A stretch of DNA of 64,000 nt from Prochlorococcus sp. AG-402-B19 (GTDB lineage Bacteria > Cyanobacteriota > Cyanobacteriia > PCC-6307 > Cyanobiaceae). Position numbers and translations under genes: made by a program. The stretch covers positions 1-64,000 of the forward strand of contig QCHM01000005.1 of NCBI GenBank assembly GCA_003279615.1. Direction: 5' to 3'. The notes under the pieces are model-generated. The model was not told where the DNA came from, did not search any database, and saw only the letters and a program-made list of their open reading frames with translations. This document shows, one piece after another, positions 43,507-53,047 of this stretch. How positions within the stretch are numbered: position 1 is the first letter of the stretch; each line of letters begins with the position of its first letter.

Positions 43507-44460
43507 TTATCTATATATTCTAGATTGATCTTCTGAAAGATATTTAACAGTTGATTTAATAGCTTCTTTAATAGGAATTTTTGGCTCCCAACCTAAGAAT
43601 TTTGCTTTTGAAATATCCAAGTGAACTATAGGAGAATCACCAATCCAGCCTCTTTTTCCACCTTGAAAAAGCAACTTGACATCTGACAGATTAAGCTCCT
43701 TTAATACAATCGCAGCAAGTTCCTTTACTGTAATAAATTCATTATGTCCTAGATTATATATTTGAATTTTTTGATTATTGGACTTAGTGAGATCTATAAC
43801 GCCCCTAATACCATCTCTTACGTCTAAATAAGATTTTTTTTGTAACCCATCGCCTAATATTTCTAATTCCCGTTTATTTTTCATCAGTTTTTTATAGAAA
43901 TCATATATCACTCCATGAGAATAACCTTCTCCAACCCAAGATACAAATCTGAAAATTGTCACTGAAAAATCACCGTATTCGGAATAAGCTTGTAAATAAG
44001 ATTCTCCAGCTAACTTACTAGCTCCATAGACAGATGTTTGTAGGGTATGACAAGTTTCAGGAGTAGGAAAAACTTCTGGCTCTCCATAAACAGTTGCACT
44101 ACTAGCGAATGCTATTTTTCTGATCTTGTGTAGCCTTGAATAATCACATATAGATTTGGTGACTACAACATTTTCTAAAAAATCAATTGACCTATTGTTG
44201 ATTCCTCCTCTTACATCTGCATTAGCAGATAAATGAAATAAAGTATCTACATCATTTATTTTTGGCCAATCTAAAGGGTCGCATTTTAAATCAATATTAT
44301 AAAAAAATAATGATGAATTAGCTAAGTCCAAATTTCGAATGTTACCACTTGATAAATTATCAAATACATGCACAACATTATTTTTTGTCTTAAGAAGATC
44401 ATTAACTATATTTGCCCCTATAAAGCCTGCTCCGCCCGTAACTATATAATTTTTTTTCAT
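43507..44460 (-). CDS. NAD-dependent sugar epimerase/dehydratase
   Basis: The 317-residue protein is an extended short-chain dehydrogenase of the UDP-glucose 4-epimerase type. It has the NAD motif TGGAGFIG (residues 8-15), FDNLSSG, HLSANADVRGG, the catalytic S-S-A-T-V-Y-G and Y-G-A-S-K (YxxxK), and the C-terminal LGWEPKIPIKEAI. It is the last gene of the leftward heptose operon, overlapping the glycosyltransferase upstream by 4 bases. In this context it may epimerise a nucleotide sugar, such as GDP-heptose; that is inference. Confidence 0.85.
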   Translation of the reverse strand: MKKNYIVTGGAGFIGANIVNDLLKTKNNVVHVFDNLSSGNIRNLDLANSSLFFYNIDLKCDPLDWPKINDVDTLFHLSANADVRGGINNRSIDFLENVVVTKSICDYSRLHKIRKIAFASSATVYGEPEVFPTPETCHTLQTSVYGASKLAGESYLQAYSEYGDFSVTIFRFVSWVGEGYSHGVIYDFYKKLMKNKRELEILGDGLQKKSYLDVRDGIRGVIDLTKSNNQKIQIYNLGHNEFITVKELAAIVLKELNLSDVKLLFQGGKRGWIGDSPIVHLDISKAKFLGWEPKIPIKEAIKSTVKYLSEDQSRIYR

Positions 44461-45440
44461 TTTAGAAAATTAGATTTTTTATTACTTCTATTGAAATAGC
44501 ACAAAAGTGCCTTTAAAAAACCAATTATCCAATTTAATTGACATATTAATGCTAAAAAAGGGATGTAAAATGATCTTTTACTTGTCTTATAAAAAAGCTC
44601 AGAACAATAATCATAAATTATAAGAGCAATCAAAAAAGAAAAAGAAGAAAGATATAAATTATATAATGCAATCAAAAAGTTAATAGAGATAAAGCATAAA
44701 ATAATAATTAGATATCGGGATTTACTATGTAAATCACCAGTGGATAATATTGTATTGGCTCTACATAATCCATAATTAAAAAACAATCTAAATATTAAAC
44801 TAATAGTTCCCCTTACAACATAGTGTGGGCGAATAGATTTATCAAGCCAAGGCTCATATCCTTTATTAATAAAGTCAACTGCAATCTGAGAATCCTCGGA
44901 AATCAAGTTAATACCTTCTCGATATTTAATTTTCTTTAATAAATCAGTATTAAAACAACCTAAATATATTGAAGAGCAATATCCTGTATAATTAATATTT
45001 CTATGTCTCGGATAACCAAATATATATGACCTTTGCATTATCTCTGAACAAATCATTGCCTCTTTAGTATTATTCTCAGGCAAATTATTAGGAGCACCAC
45101 CTACAAATACCATCCGTTTATTGGCAGAAAGTATAGCTAAAGATTTTTCGGCATAATCACTTGGGAATCTAGATCTAGAATCAAATCTTATGCTATTAGG
45201 ATAGCTAATTTCATCTATAGCTAAGTTTAGTGCATCAATTCGCGATAAATCCTTATTTAAAACTTTTAATTTGATATCTTCTTCACCGATAATTGACATA
45301 AGTACAGGTTTTATCAAGTCACCGCCAGAATTGACCAGTATGATTTCAGAGGGTTTAATACTTTGAGCTACAAGTGTTAAAAAACATTTTTTTAAATGTG
45401 AATAATCTTTATAACATGTACCAAAGAAAGAATAGTTCAT
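44457..45440 (-). CDS. Family 2 glycosyltransferase
   Basis: The 327-residue protein has an N-terminal GT-A domain: FLTLVAQSIKPSEIILVNSGGD, then IRFDSRSRFPSDYAEKSLAIL in place of the usual D-x-D (about residues 78-98), and EGINLISEDSQIAVDFI. Two or three hydrophobic helices near the C-terminus (LIIILCFISINFLIALYNLYL) anchor it to the membrane. It overlaps both neighbours by 4 bases (ATGA-type). It probably adds one sugar of the heptose-containing unit. Confidence 0.85.
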   Translation of the reverse strand: MNYSFFGTCYKDYSHLKKCFLTLVAQSIKPSEIILVNSGGDLIKPVLMSIIGEEDIKLKVLNKDLSRIDALNLAIDEISYPNSIRFDSRSRFPSDYAEKSLAILSANKRMVFVGGAPNNLPENNTKEAMICSEIMQRSYIFGYPRHRNINYTGYCSSIYLGCFNTDLLKKIKYREGINLISEDSQIAVDFINKGYEPWLDKSIRPHYVVRGTISLIFRLFFNYGLCRANTILSTGDLHSKSRYLIIILCFISINFLIALYNLYLSSFSFLIALIIYDYCSELFYKTSKRSFYIPFLALICQLNWIIGFLKALLCYFNRSNKKSNFLK

Positions 45441-46681
45441 AAATCCTGAACAAAATTAAAATCACATCCTGCATTCTCTGCACATTCTCTATCCCTTTCG
45501 GAATCTCCTATAAAAAGTGAATTAGATAAATCTATATTTTTATAATATGATGCTTCTATCAACATTCCTGGCTTAGGCTTCCTACAAAAACAATCATATT
45601 TTAAAACCTTTATCTCATCATTAAAACCGCCATGAGGATGATGAGGGCAAAAAATAATATCATCAATTAATAAATTTAACTTTCTACATTCATAAATTAA
45701 TGTAGAATGAATTTTGTTTAGCTCATACAAAGTTAATCTACCCATTGAAACCTGAGGCTGATTAGTAACTACTATTATAGTAGAAAAGTTCTTAGATAAA
45801 GATGATAACTTGAGAATATTGTCTTTTAAAATAACCATTTCAGACAAAGAGCATATATATTGTTTTTCACCACATTCAATCAAAGTATTATCTCGGTCAA
45901 GAAACAATGCTGTTTGTCTATTAATATATGATTTCGAGTCTAATAAATTATTTCTTATATCATCTTCAACTTTATTTAATCTATTCGGTGTTCCCATATC
46001 ATGAATATATTCAGAAGTATTGTAAGAAAAAACTCTTATTTTTTTATTAAATGCTTTAGAAACTAAATGAGAAAATATAGATGAATTCTTTATATTATCA
46101 GGAGGATCTATATCATTAAGAATAGTTTTTTTTATAAGTGAAATACCCGAATTACCTAGAAAAGCTTTTGAAGCATTTTCTATATTACATTTTTCCTTAA
46201 AAAATAACTTGTCGACTAAAGATCCATTTACAACCGAAACCAAGTCTGAGTCCTCTGGATGAGAAGATGGATGTGTAACTAAAGTCAAGCATGAATCTAG
46301 ATCATTGTGAAATTTGAATAATCTAGAAAGATCAAGAGAAAAAATAAGGTCACCATTAATAAACAAAAAATCATCATCTAACTTTTCTTTTAGATGCCAA
46401 AGAGCACCACATTCTCCTAGTGGTTCCTCCTCCTTAAAAATATTAAAGTCTACGTTATGCTTTTCTTTAATTATATTTAACTCGTTTATTATTAAATCCT
46501 CCTTATAGGAAATGGTAACAGCTATATCAACAATATTATTTCTACTTAGTTGTTGACAACATCTTTCCAGAGTACTTATACCCTGAACAGGAAACAGTGG
46601 TTTAGGAAGTCCTTTAGTAATTTCATTAAGCCTTGTACCTTTACCACCAATAGCAATTACAGCTTTAATTTTATGATTCAT
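45437..46681 (-). CDS. Fused heptose-1-P guanylyltransferase and heptose bisphosphate phosphatase
   Basis: The 414-residue protein joins two enzymes of GDP-D-glycero-alpha-D-manno-heptose synthesis. Residues about 1-235 are a nucleotidyltransferase (IGGKGTRLNEITKGLPKPLF at 11-30; FINGDLIF), like HddC. Residues about 255-414 are a GmhB-type HAD phosphatase: FLDRDNTLI with nucleophile D262 and D264, and a zinc loop with C-P-H-H-P-H-G-G and C-F-C-R-K-P-K-P-G-M. The fusion puts two consecutive steps in one chain. It overlaps the glycosyltransferase gene by 4 bases. Confidence 0.85.
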   Translation of the reverse strand: MNHKIKAVIAIGGKGTRLNEITKGLPKPLFPVQGISTLERCCQQLSRNNIVDIAVTISYKEDLIINELNIIKEKHNVDFNIFKEEEPLGECGALWHLKEKLDDDFLFINGDLIFSLDLSRLFKFHNDLDSCLTLVTHPSSHPEDSDLVSVVNGSLVDKLFFKEKCNIENASKAFLGNSGISLIKKTILNDIDPPDNIKNSSIFSHLVSKAFNKKIRVFSYNTSEYIHDMGTPNRLNKVEDDIRNNLLDSKSYINRQTALFLDRDNTLIECGEKQYICSLSEMVILKDNILKLSSLSKNFSTIIVVTNQPQVSMGRLTLYELNKIHSTLIYECRKLNLLIDDIIFCPHHPHGGFNDEIKVLKYDCFCRKPKPGMLIEASYYKNIDLSNSLFIGDSERDRECAENAGCDFNFVQDL

Positions 46682-46687
46682 AAATAA

Positions 46688-47677
46688 TTAAAAGCTGGTT
46701 ACTTCGATTCCATTTTCCGACATAGTAGCCTTAAAAAAATTATCAATTCCAAGAGCATTAAACTCTTTTTTTAATACCTCTTCAGAGATCTTGGAACTTA
46801 AAAGAAAATAACCACCTGATCCTGCTCCTAGCAATCGTATCCAATTATTAGGAATCGTATTGATTTTTTCATATTGTTCATTAAGTGAGTTATCCATTAC
46901 ATTAGTCATTTTTTTCTTTATTAACCAGGTATTCCTAATAGAATTATGAAGCTCAGACTCAATATGATTTTCATCAGTTGAATTCAAATTAAGGAATGAT
47001 TCTGTAATTTCTCTTATTTCTAAAAGATTTCTAGGTGTCTCAGGATCCTCTTTTATAGAGGAAAGTACATTATCAGCTGAACGTGTTTTAGAGCTAGGTA
47101 TCAAATATAAATCACTTATCACTCTATTTATAACATTCAAAGTATTTACCGATAAACTTAATTTAGAAACTCCTGCATTGGGTAAAAACTTAAAAGCAGA
47201 AATTCCACCACTAGCACTAATAAACTGATCTTGTCTTCCAATAGGTTTTCCCAATCTATTTATCTCAATTTCAGAAGCAAGTTGAGCTAATTCATAAGGA
47301 TTATTCTTTATTCCCTGACTTGCTTTTAATACAGCCAAAAATGAAATCAAAAAAGATGATGAACCTCCTAAACCAGAACCCCCACTGGCAAAACCATATG
47401 AACTCATTTCTATCATTTTATTATAATTTGTTATCAACAAAGCTTCTCTTATTAAAGAGTGGGCAATATTATCTACATCACAATATTCTTCTCGAGTCGA
47501 ATAATTAAGAACCCCCCTAAGTGAATTAGGAGGTAAGTTATTAATAACACTGTAGGAAAATTGATTAAGAGAATAACCAACAGAATAACCAAAGCCATAT
47601 TGATTAACAAACCAATCAAGATCAGTACCTCCACCAAGAAGTGATATCCTATATGGCGATTTCCCAATGTATATCAT
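46688..47677 (-). CDS. hddA: D-glycero-alpha-D-manno-heptose 7-phosphate kinase (HddA-like)
   Basis: The 329-residue GHMP kinase has the N-terminal substrate motif SPYRISLLGGGTDLDWF (residues 7-23), the ATP loop GSGLGGSSS (100-108), EINRLGKPIGRQDQF, and GAGSGGYFLL near the C-terminus. HddA phosphorylates heptose 7-phosphate at C1. It lies between gmhA (4-base overlap) and the fused enzyme, which completes the set of steps, so the substrate assignment is well supported by context. Confidence 0.9.
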   Translation of the reverse strand: MIYIGKSPYRISLLGGGTDLDWFVNQYGFGYSVGYSLNQFSYSVINNLPPNSLRGVLNYSTREEYCDVDNIAHSLIREALLITNYNKMIEMSSYGFASGGSGLGGSSSFLISFLAVLKASQGIKNNPYELAQLASEIEINRLGKPIGRQDQFISASGGISAFKFLPNAGVSKLSLSVNTLNVINRVISDLYLIPSSKTRSADNVLSSIKEDPETPRNLLEIREITESFLNLNSTDENHIESELHNSIRNTWLIKKKMTNVMDNSLNEQYEKINTIPNNWIRLLGAGSGGYFLLSSKISEEVLKKEFNALGIDNFFKATMSENGIEVTSF

Positions 47678-48300
47678 GCCACAACATCCTCAATAGTTCT
47701 TTTATTGTATTTAGCAATTCTTTCGTTTATAGTATCATCATTTTTAATGCATTCGTTATATAAAAACTGCTTAATATAATGGAAAATAGATAATTGACAA
47801 TCTTCTGCGATTTCCATATCATTGTAATTTATATGAATAGGAATATCAACAATTTCTTTCAATCTTCCTCCATTATAAGCCGTAACTGCGACTTGCTTAA
47901 TACCGACTTTTTTCGCTTCCATTGCAGCTTTTACAAGGTTAACAGAATTACCACTACCAGATAAATATACAATTAGATCTTTTTTATTTATAGTTCTACC
48001 AATTAATAATTGATATACTTGACTAAAGTCAAGATCATTTGATGCAGCTGTTAAATAAGAAATATTTTCAATAGGGCAAGATAATTTTAGGGATGTTCCC
48101 AGCAAGGCAAAAGTTTTTTGATAATCACCTACTATATGTTGTGCATTAGAAGCACTTCCTCCATTCCCAATAAAGAAAATTTGAGATTTTCCATTTAAAC
48201 GCTCTAAAAATTCTTTTTTTAATAGATCTATATTGGTCTGTTCAATAGTTTCTAATGCTACAATTAATTTTTCTGCATATTTAGAAAACAAAACTACCAC
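47674..48300 (-). CDS. gmhA: Sedoheptulose 7-phosphate isomerase GmhA
   Basis: The 208-residue SIS-domain enzyme converts sedoheptulose 7-phosphate to D-glycero-D-manno-heptose 7-phosphate, the first heptose step. The signature FFIGNGGSASNAQHIVGDYQKTF (about residues 37-59) and the later YLSGSGNSVNLVKAAMEAKKVG are clear, and the C-terminal AEDCQLSIFHYIKQFL carries conserved His/Glu. Length is normal. It is the first gene of a five-gene leftward operon with 4-base overlaps. Confidence 0.92.
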   Translation of the reverse strand: MVVLFSKYAEKLIVALETIEQTNIDLLKKEFLERLNGKSQIFFIGNGGSASNAQHIVGDYQKTFALLGTSLKLSCPIENISYLTAASNDLDFSQVYQLLIGRTINKKDLIVYLSGSGNSVNLVKAAMEAKKVGIKQVAVTAYNGGRLKEIVDIPIHINYNDMEIAEDCQLSIFHYIKQFLYNECIKNDDTINERIAKYNKRTIEDVVA

Positions 48301-48350
48301 CTTAGTTTATACAGTCAATATTAACACATATAAAAATTCGATACAAACAA

Positions 48351-49184
48351 TCAATAGATGTCAGATTGAAAATCCTCAAGAAAATTTGCACAAGTAATAA
48401 TTAGGCCTGAATCATTAAGTCCTGAAATATGGTCGAATAGCTTCTTATCTAAATTATAGATACCTTTTGTCAGAGAATGAAACTCATTATCCTCAATACT
48501 CTCTTTTTCAATTTTGTCTTTAGAATTTGTTATATTAATACGTGAAAAGTTCTCGTTATTTTTCTTTAAAAGTATATCGTCTAAATATTCTATAGATGAA
48601 ATATTTAATCTGAAATCCATAGGCAAACAATAATCATCAATTATTTGTTTTACTAAATAGGTAATAGGGGTGATATGTTTATCAAATTTTGATAAAGGAA
48701 AAGGTTTATTTAAAAAATCATCTTGAAGTATAAATTCACCTATATAAGAACAAAATTCCTTGAATGATGAACTCGATGAGACTCTTTTACCTATGCCAGC
48801 ATAATTGACTATATTACTTTCCAAAAAGTATCCGAAAGGAAACTCCTTTTTATTTAAAACCTTTTGCTGATAAACAGAGTACAATCTAGACAAAGGATCT
48901 CGGACAATTAATCGGATAGGCTTATTAGAATTAATTATTCTATCTCTTTTAGTAGATAATGAAATAGTATGTACAGGCCGCCACTTAGAATATCTATGAA
49001 TTACTTTATATCTATTTGAAGAAAGAGATATAAAATGCTTAATTGAACTAGATCCAACCTTGGGGATATCAAAAAAAAATTCATTGTTTAATTCAAGAAT
49101 ACCTACATTATCAAGAAAGAAGGATTGATATAAAACCTTATCTAGGAAAAGTATTTTTTCAATTGAATTTAAAAATATATTCAT
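48351..49184 (-). CDS. Sulfotransferase-family protein
   Basis: The 277-residue protein has the PAPS-binding motifs of carbohydrate sulfotransferases: FFFDIPKVGSSSIKHFI, where PKVGSSS (residues 41-47) acts as the 5'-phosphosulfate loop, and LIVRDPLSRLYSVYQ as the 3'-phosphate motif (about 92-106). It probably sulfates a sugar of the surface glycan. The PAP produced would be cleared by CysQ, which is also in the window. It is 51 bases upstream of gmhA and may be in the same operon. Confidence 0.8.
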   Translation of the reverse strand: MNIFLNSIEKILFLDKVLYQSFFLDNVGILELNNEFFFDIPKVGSSSIKHFISLSSNRYKVIHRYSKWRPVHTISLSTKRDRIINSNKPIRLIVRDPLSRLYSVYQQKVLNKKEFPFGYFLESNIVNYAGIGKRVSSSSSFKEFCSYIGEFILQDDFLNKPFPLSKFDKHITPITYLVKQIIDDYCLPMDFRLNISSIEYLDDILLKKNNENFSRINITNSKDKIEKESIEDNEFHSLTKGIYNLDKKLFDHISGLNDSGLIITCANFLEDFQSDIY

Positions 49185-49236
49185 TAGACAAATGCAAGAT
49201 ATAAATTATATTATAGTTATTCAATAGAATATGTAA

Positions 49237-49935
49237 ATGAACAATATTGATGCAGTCCTAATGGTTGGGCCTAAAGAATTGATACCAAAGAAAACATATG
49301 GTTCATGGGAAAAATACTATAAAAATCTTTTTTATACAAAGCAAGAAAGAATTGACAATGTTAATTCAACATGGGTTCAAGAACTAAAAGTTTGCATAAA
49401 GAAAACTACAAGTGAATTTATATTAATATCACCATATGATTTTATTTGTTTGGCAGCTATACCGCCAGGTTTTATAAATTCCTTAAAAAATTTAAATGCA
49501 GATTATTGCAGGTTGGTTCTAAGACCTGGAGTAAAAACAAAAACAAAAGGTATTATGTTTGAAAATCATGAATTATTTAAACTAGAATTAAATAATGACT
49601 ATTCGATAAATCTTCAGCCATCAATATGGCGAAGTGGATACATTTATAAAATACTATCTAATAGCGAAATAGAAAAATTAAGCATATGGGAGTTTGACAG
49701 ATTTCTATACAAATACCTAACCAAGAATCAAATTAAAAATTCATATGTTTCTAGTTTTAAGAAAAGAATACTAAGCTCACATTACGTCAAAAAAGGTAAG
49801 CAGTTTAGGAACTTTGATCATAAATCAAGCACATTATACCCTTCTAGTATTAAAGAAATTCTTGAATACAATATAAAACTAGAAATACAAAAGAAATTAG
49901 ATTTTATAATACATAAAATAAATACGATATTTTAA
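49237..49935 (+). CDS. Putative glycosyltransferase-like protein
   Basis: The 232-residue soluble protein resembles short GT-A-like proteins of glycan loci. The pattern TTSEFILISPYDFICLAAIPP near residues 62-84 stands where a sugar donor D-x-D usually is, and SINLQPSIWRSGYIYKIL (about 125-142) resembles the 'LQAAIW' segment of such enzymes. The tail is basic and helical. There is no signal peptide. The class is inferred from motifs and the location among glycan genes. Confidence 0.5.
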   Translation: MNNIDAVLMVGPKELIPKKTYGSWEKYYKNLFYTKQERIDNVNSTWVQELKVCIKKTTSEFILISPYDFICLAAIPPGFINSLKNLNADYCRLVLRPGVKTKTKGIMFENHELFKLELNNDYSINLQPSIWRSGYIYKILSNSEIEKLSIWEFDRFLYKYLTKNQIKNSYVSSFKKRILSSHYVKKGKQFRNFDHKSSTLYPSSIKEILEYNIKLEIQKKLDFIIHKINTIF

Positions 49936-49953
49936 ATCAGTATAAATTCATAG

Positions 49954-51090
49954 CTATATGTTCTTTTTATTAATGCATAGTACTAAATAAGACATAGGTA
50001 TTTGAATTGTTAATAATTGTCTTGTGATTTCTTGAACTCTGAGACCAACAAGAAAAGAAGTTAATAAAAGGGCATAAAGATATTTATTTTGAAAGATATC
50101 GGAAATAATATTTTTATTTACTCTAATAATCCTATTAGACCAAAAGATCATTCTATATATACCTAGAACAGAAAGAGGGATCAAAGATACCCTATAAAAA
50201 GTACTAATACTAAAAAGATTAGTTATATTAAATAAATTCAATATTGACATAGGGAATGGAACAGAAAGAGTATAAGGTAATGACAAAAGTCTTTCAAACA
50301 AAGAAACATCTATACTAGATTTACGGTTACCAAAAGAAGTCAAAGTTGAAAAAAGATCGCCTCCAAATAAATTATATATATGATATATTAATAAAATAAT
50401 TATTATAATTAAAAAATAAAAGGCTAAAGAATAGTACTTGATTTTTTTACGAAAAATTAGCTCAGCCAATTGTAAACCAATAATTATTGAAAGCATTATC
50501 GCAAACAGACCTGGCCTGCCTAAAACAACGGAAGCAGTGGATACAAAAACCAAGTATAGCCTTATTAAATCAGCAAAAAAATGCTTGTATGATTGACCAA
50601 AAAAACCTGAGAATCTTCTACCATTAGCCAAGTAGCTATAAAATACAAGACAAAAGATAGTAGGTATTTCTTTGTTAACTGTTACTGCAATTGTAGACAA
50701 ATAAGGAATTATTAGTAAATTCCATTTCCAATCTAATTTATCTGATATTAATCGATAAATCTCAAAAATAGTTATAATATTAAACAATATTATAGCATAA
50801 GGAATAATATTATTAGGTAGGCCAATTAAACGTGGTAAAAATATTAAAGTCTCTAACATCTGCCCACCATGGTAAAAGAATAATGACCTTCCTTCGACTA
50901 TTGATCTCTCGTATTTTGCCGTATCGTCAAGATAATCAATCTTAAACTTAGTGAATTTTCCTTTATCTATTAGGTCATAGTCTCGTAAATCTAAAGAATA
51001 AATCAAATCAGAATAAAAATATCTATATACAAAGCAGAAAAGAAAGAACACACATAATAGAATAAATGCTTTTTTGTCAAATTTAATCAT
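49954..51090 (-). CDS. Polytopic membrane protein, putative Wzy-like polymerase
   Basis: The 378-residue protein has about ten hydrophobic helices. Periplasmic loops near the start (LDLRDYDLIDKGKFTKFKIDYLDD) and SYLANGRRFSGFFGQSYKH separate helix groups, and TVNKEIPTIFCLVFYSY and VVLGRPGLFAIMLSIIIG resemble EpsG/Wzy-type polymerases. No strict motif exists for Wzy proteins. Location in a locus with initiating transferase, Wzz-like and Wza-like genes favours a polysaccharide polymerase. It converges with the preceding gene, 18 bases away. Confidence 0.55.
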   Translation of the reverse strand: MIKFDKKAFILLCVFFLFCFVYRYFYSDLIYSLDLRDYDLIDKGKFTKFKIDYLDDTAKYERSIVEGRSLFFYHGGQMLETLIFLPRLIGLPNNIIPYAIILFNIITIFEIYRLISDKLDWKWNLLIIPYLSTIAVTVNKEIPTIFCLVFYSYLANGRRFSGFFGQSYKHFFADLIRLYLVFVSTASVVLGRPGLFAIMLSIIIGLQLAELIFRKKIKYYSLAFYFLIIIIILLIYHIYNLFGGDLFSTLTSFGNRKSSIDVSLFERLLSLPYTLSVPFPMSILNLFNITNLFSISTFYRVSLIPLSVLGIYRMIFWSNRIIRVNKNIISDIFQNKYLYALLLTSFLVGLRVQEITRQLLTIQIPMSYLVLCINKKNI

Positions 51091-51228
51091 TTCTTGAGTT
51101 CTTTATTGTTATTATAAAGCTGAGCAAGAGAAATAATCATGTTCTATCAAATCTCTTTGATAATTAAATAAGAATCTATCAATATATTTATAGACATGTT
51201 AATATACATATTCAATCTTTTGTGAGAA

Positions 51229-52014
51229 ATGACTTATATATTCGTTTTATCTTTATTATCACTAAGTATCGTCTACTGGTTTGAGTCCTTGGGTTTTCTA
51301 TTTAGATCCGCAGGATTTAAATGTAATAATCCTGTGACTGGTTATAGCCTACAAAACAGTCTTGGCTTCGCCTCAAGATTCTTCGTTTTACTTTTTTCTC
51401 CAGTATTTGCTTTTCTTGCTGATACAAAAAATATAGATTTAAGTATTGCTATATTAGTTATTTTTTACTTATGCATAATATCTTTACTATATATTAATTT
51501 ATCTTTAGAAAAAGAAATTGTTAATATTCTAAGTAGAGTCGTAAAGCAAGTAATGAATGGCTCCAATCTATTGAGTGCTATATATCATGAAAAAATACTT
51601 ATAGACATTTTCAAACTTCCAATCTTAATTTTCAAAAAGAAAGGCAAGATTGTTAATTCAAATTCCAAAATAGATCTATCTGTCTTAACAAGTATAGAAA
51701 GAAGGTTTGCGAAACGACATTTATCAATTTATTCTTACACATATATACCTTTCTATTCCTGTTGGTCATTGATTTCAGTAATGATTATGCAAGTTCCAAG
51801 TAAACCTGCTTTCTTTATTTCAATGTCTACTTTCTTGACCTTATCTAATACTATTTATCAAAGCGTATATTTCGATCCTTGGATAAGTCAATATTCAAAC
51901 AATCCAGAATTAAGTTGCAATATTTATACTTTACTACAAAGAAAAAAACTTATTAGCTCATTTTATTCATTTATAATTTGTCTTGGAATACTAATTATAT
52001 TTAATTACTTCTAA
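51229..52014 (+). CDS. Amj-like (DUF2837) membrane protein, possible glycolipid flippase
   Basis: The 261-residue protein has about six helices. The N-terminal WFESLGFLFRSAGFKCNNPVTGYSLQNSLGFASR and the later STFLTLSNTIYQSVYFDPWIS resemble Amj, the lipid II flippase that can replace MurJ in Bacillus. No MATE/Wzx-type flippase is visible in the surface locus, so this protein is a candidate for moving the lipid-linked repeat unit across the membrane. Similarity is judged by eye. It is flanked by the Wzy-like and fcl genes, both facing away from it. Confidence 0.5.
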   Translation: MTYIFVLSLLSLSIVYWFESLGFLFRSAGFKCNNPVTGYSLQNSLGFASRFFVLLFSPVFAFLADTKNIDLSIAILVIFYLCIISLLYINLSLEKEIVNILSRVVKQVMNGSNLLSAIYHEKILIDIFKLPILIFKKKGKIVNSNSKIDLSVLTSIERRFAKRHLSIYSYTYIPFYSCWSLISVMIMQVPSKPAFFISMSTFLTLSNTIYQSVYFDPWISQYSNNPELSCNIYTLLQRKKLISSFYSFIICLGILIIFNYF

Positions 52015-52034
52015 TAATAATTTTAAGTCTTAAA

Positions 52035-53009
52035 TCAAAGTCTTATGGAACCACTATCTAATCTAGAAATATAATCATTTATCGTAAGCTCTATACCTTT
52101 ATTAATATTAATTTTTGGTTTCCAACCTAACTTTAATATTTTCGTTATGTCTAATAATTTTTTTGGCGTTCCATCAGGTTTACTTTTATCCCATAAGATA
52201 TCCCCTTCGAATTTAGTAGCTTTTGAAATTTTACTAGCCAATTTTTTAATTGTTAGATCCGAGCCAGTTCCTACATTAAGAATTGCTGTCTCAATTTTCT
52301 TAGGTGACCAGCTTTCAAGTACAAATACAGTAGCATCACCTAAATCATCTACGTGTAAAAATTCTCTTTCAGGGCTACCGCTACCCCAGCATGTAACATG
52401 CGAATGATTATTTTCTTTCGCCTCAATAAATCTACGAATCAAAGCAGCCATAACATGGCTATTTATTAAATGGTAATTATCTCCTGGGCCATATAAATTT
52501 GTGGGCATAAGACTTATTGCATCAAATCCATATTGATTTCTTAATGCGGAGCATAGTTTGATACCAGAAATCTTTGCAATAGCATAAGCTTCATTTGTTT
52601 TCTCTAATTCACCTCTTAATAAATAATCCTCTTTAATAGGCTGGGGAGATGATCTTGGATAAATGCAACTACTACCTAAAAATAGAAGTCTACGAGTTTT
52701 ATTTTTCCAAGCTGATTCTATTACATTAATTTGGATCTTTAAATTCTCTAATAAAAATTCTGTAGGGAAAGAATTATTTGCATAAATACCGCCAACTTTT
52801 GCAGCTGCCATAATAACAACATCAGGTTTATTTTTCCTAAACCACATATCAACTGCTAAAGAATCAGTTAAATCAAGATCAGATTTATTAATAGTTAAAA
52901 TTCTTGTATAGTTATTTCTTTTTAATGCCCTACAAATTGCACTTCCAACCATACCATTATGACCAGCAACAAAAATGCTAAAGTCTTTTTCAATAAGGGG
53001 GGATTTCAT
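52035..53009 (-). CDS. fcl: GDP-L-fucose synthase
   Basis: The 324-residue enzyme epimerises and reduces GDP-4-keto-6-deoxymannose to GDP-L-fucose with NADPH. It shows GHNGMVGSAICRAL (NADP motif, about 16-29), AAKVGGIYANN, LFLGSSCIYP, YAIAKISG (YxxxK), PTNLYGPGDNYH and the C-terminal LGWKPKININKGI. Length is normal. It follows gmd by 38 bases in the same leftward operon, so it takes the Gmd product directly. Confidence 0.95.
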   Translation of the reverse strand: MKSPLIEKDFSIFVAGHNGMVGSAICRALKRNNYTRILTINKSDLDLTDSLAVDMWFRKNKPDVVIMAAAKVGGIYANNSFPTEFLLENLKIQINVIESAWKNKTRRLLFLGSSCIYPRSSPQPIKEDYLLRGELEKTNEAYAIAKISGIKLCSALRNQYGFDAISLMPTNLYGPGDNYHLINSHVMAALIRRFIEAKENNHSHVTCWGSGSPEREFLHVDDLGDATVFVLESWSPKKIETAILNVGTGSDLTIKKLASKISKATKFEGDILWDKSKPDGTPKKLLDITKILKLGWKPKININKGIELTINDYISRLDSGSIRL

Positions 53010-53047
53010 TTATTTAAGCTTACTTAATCTCATAAGAAATTTTTTTG

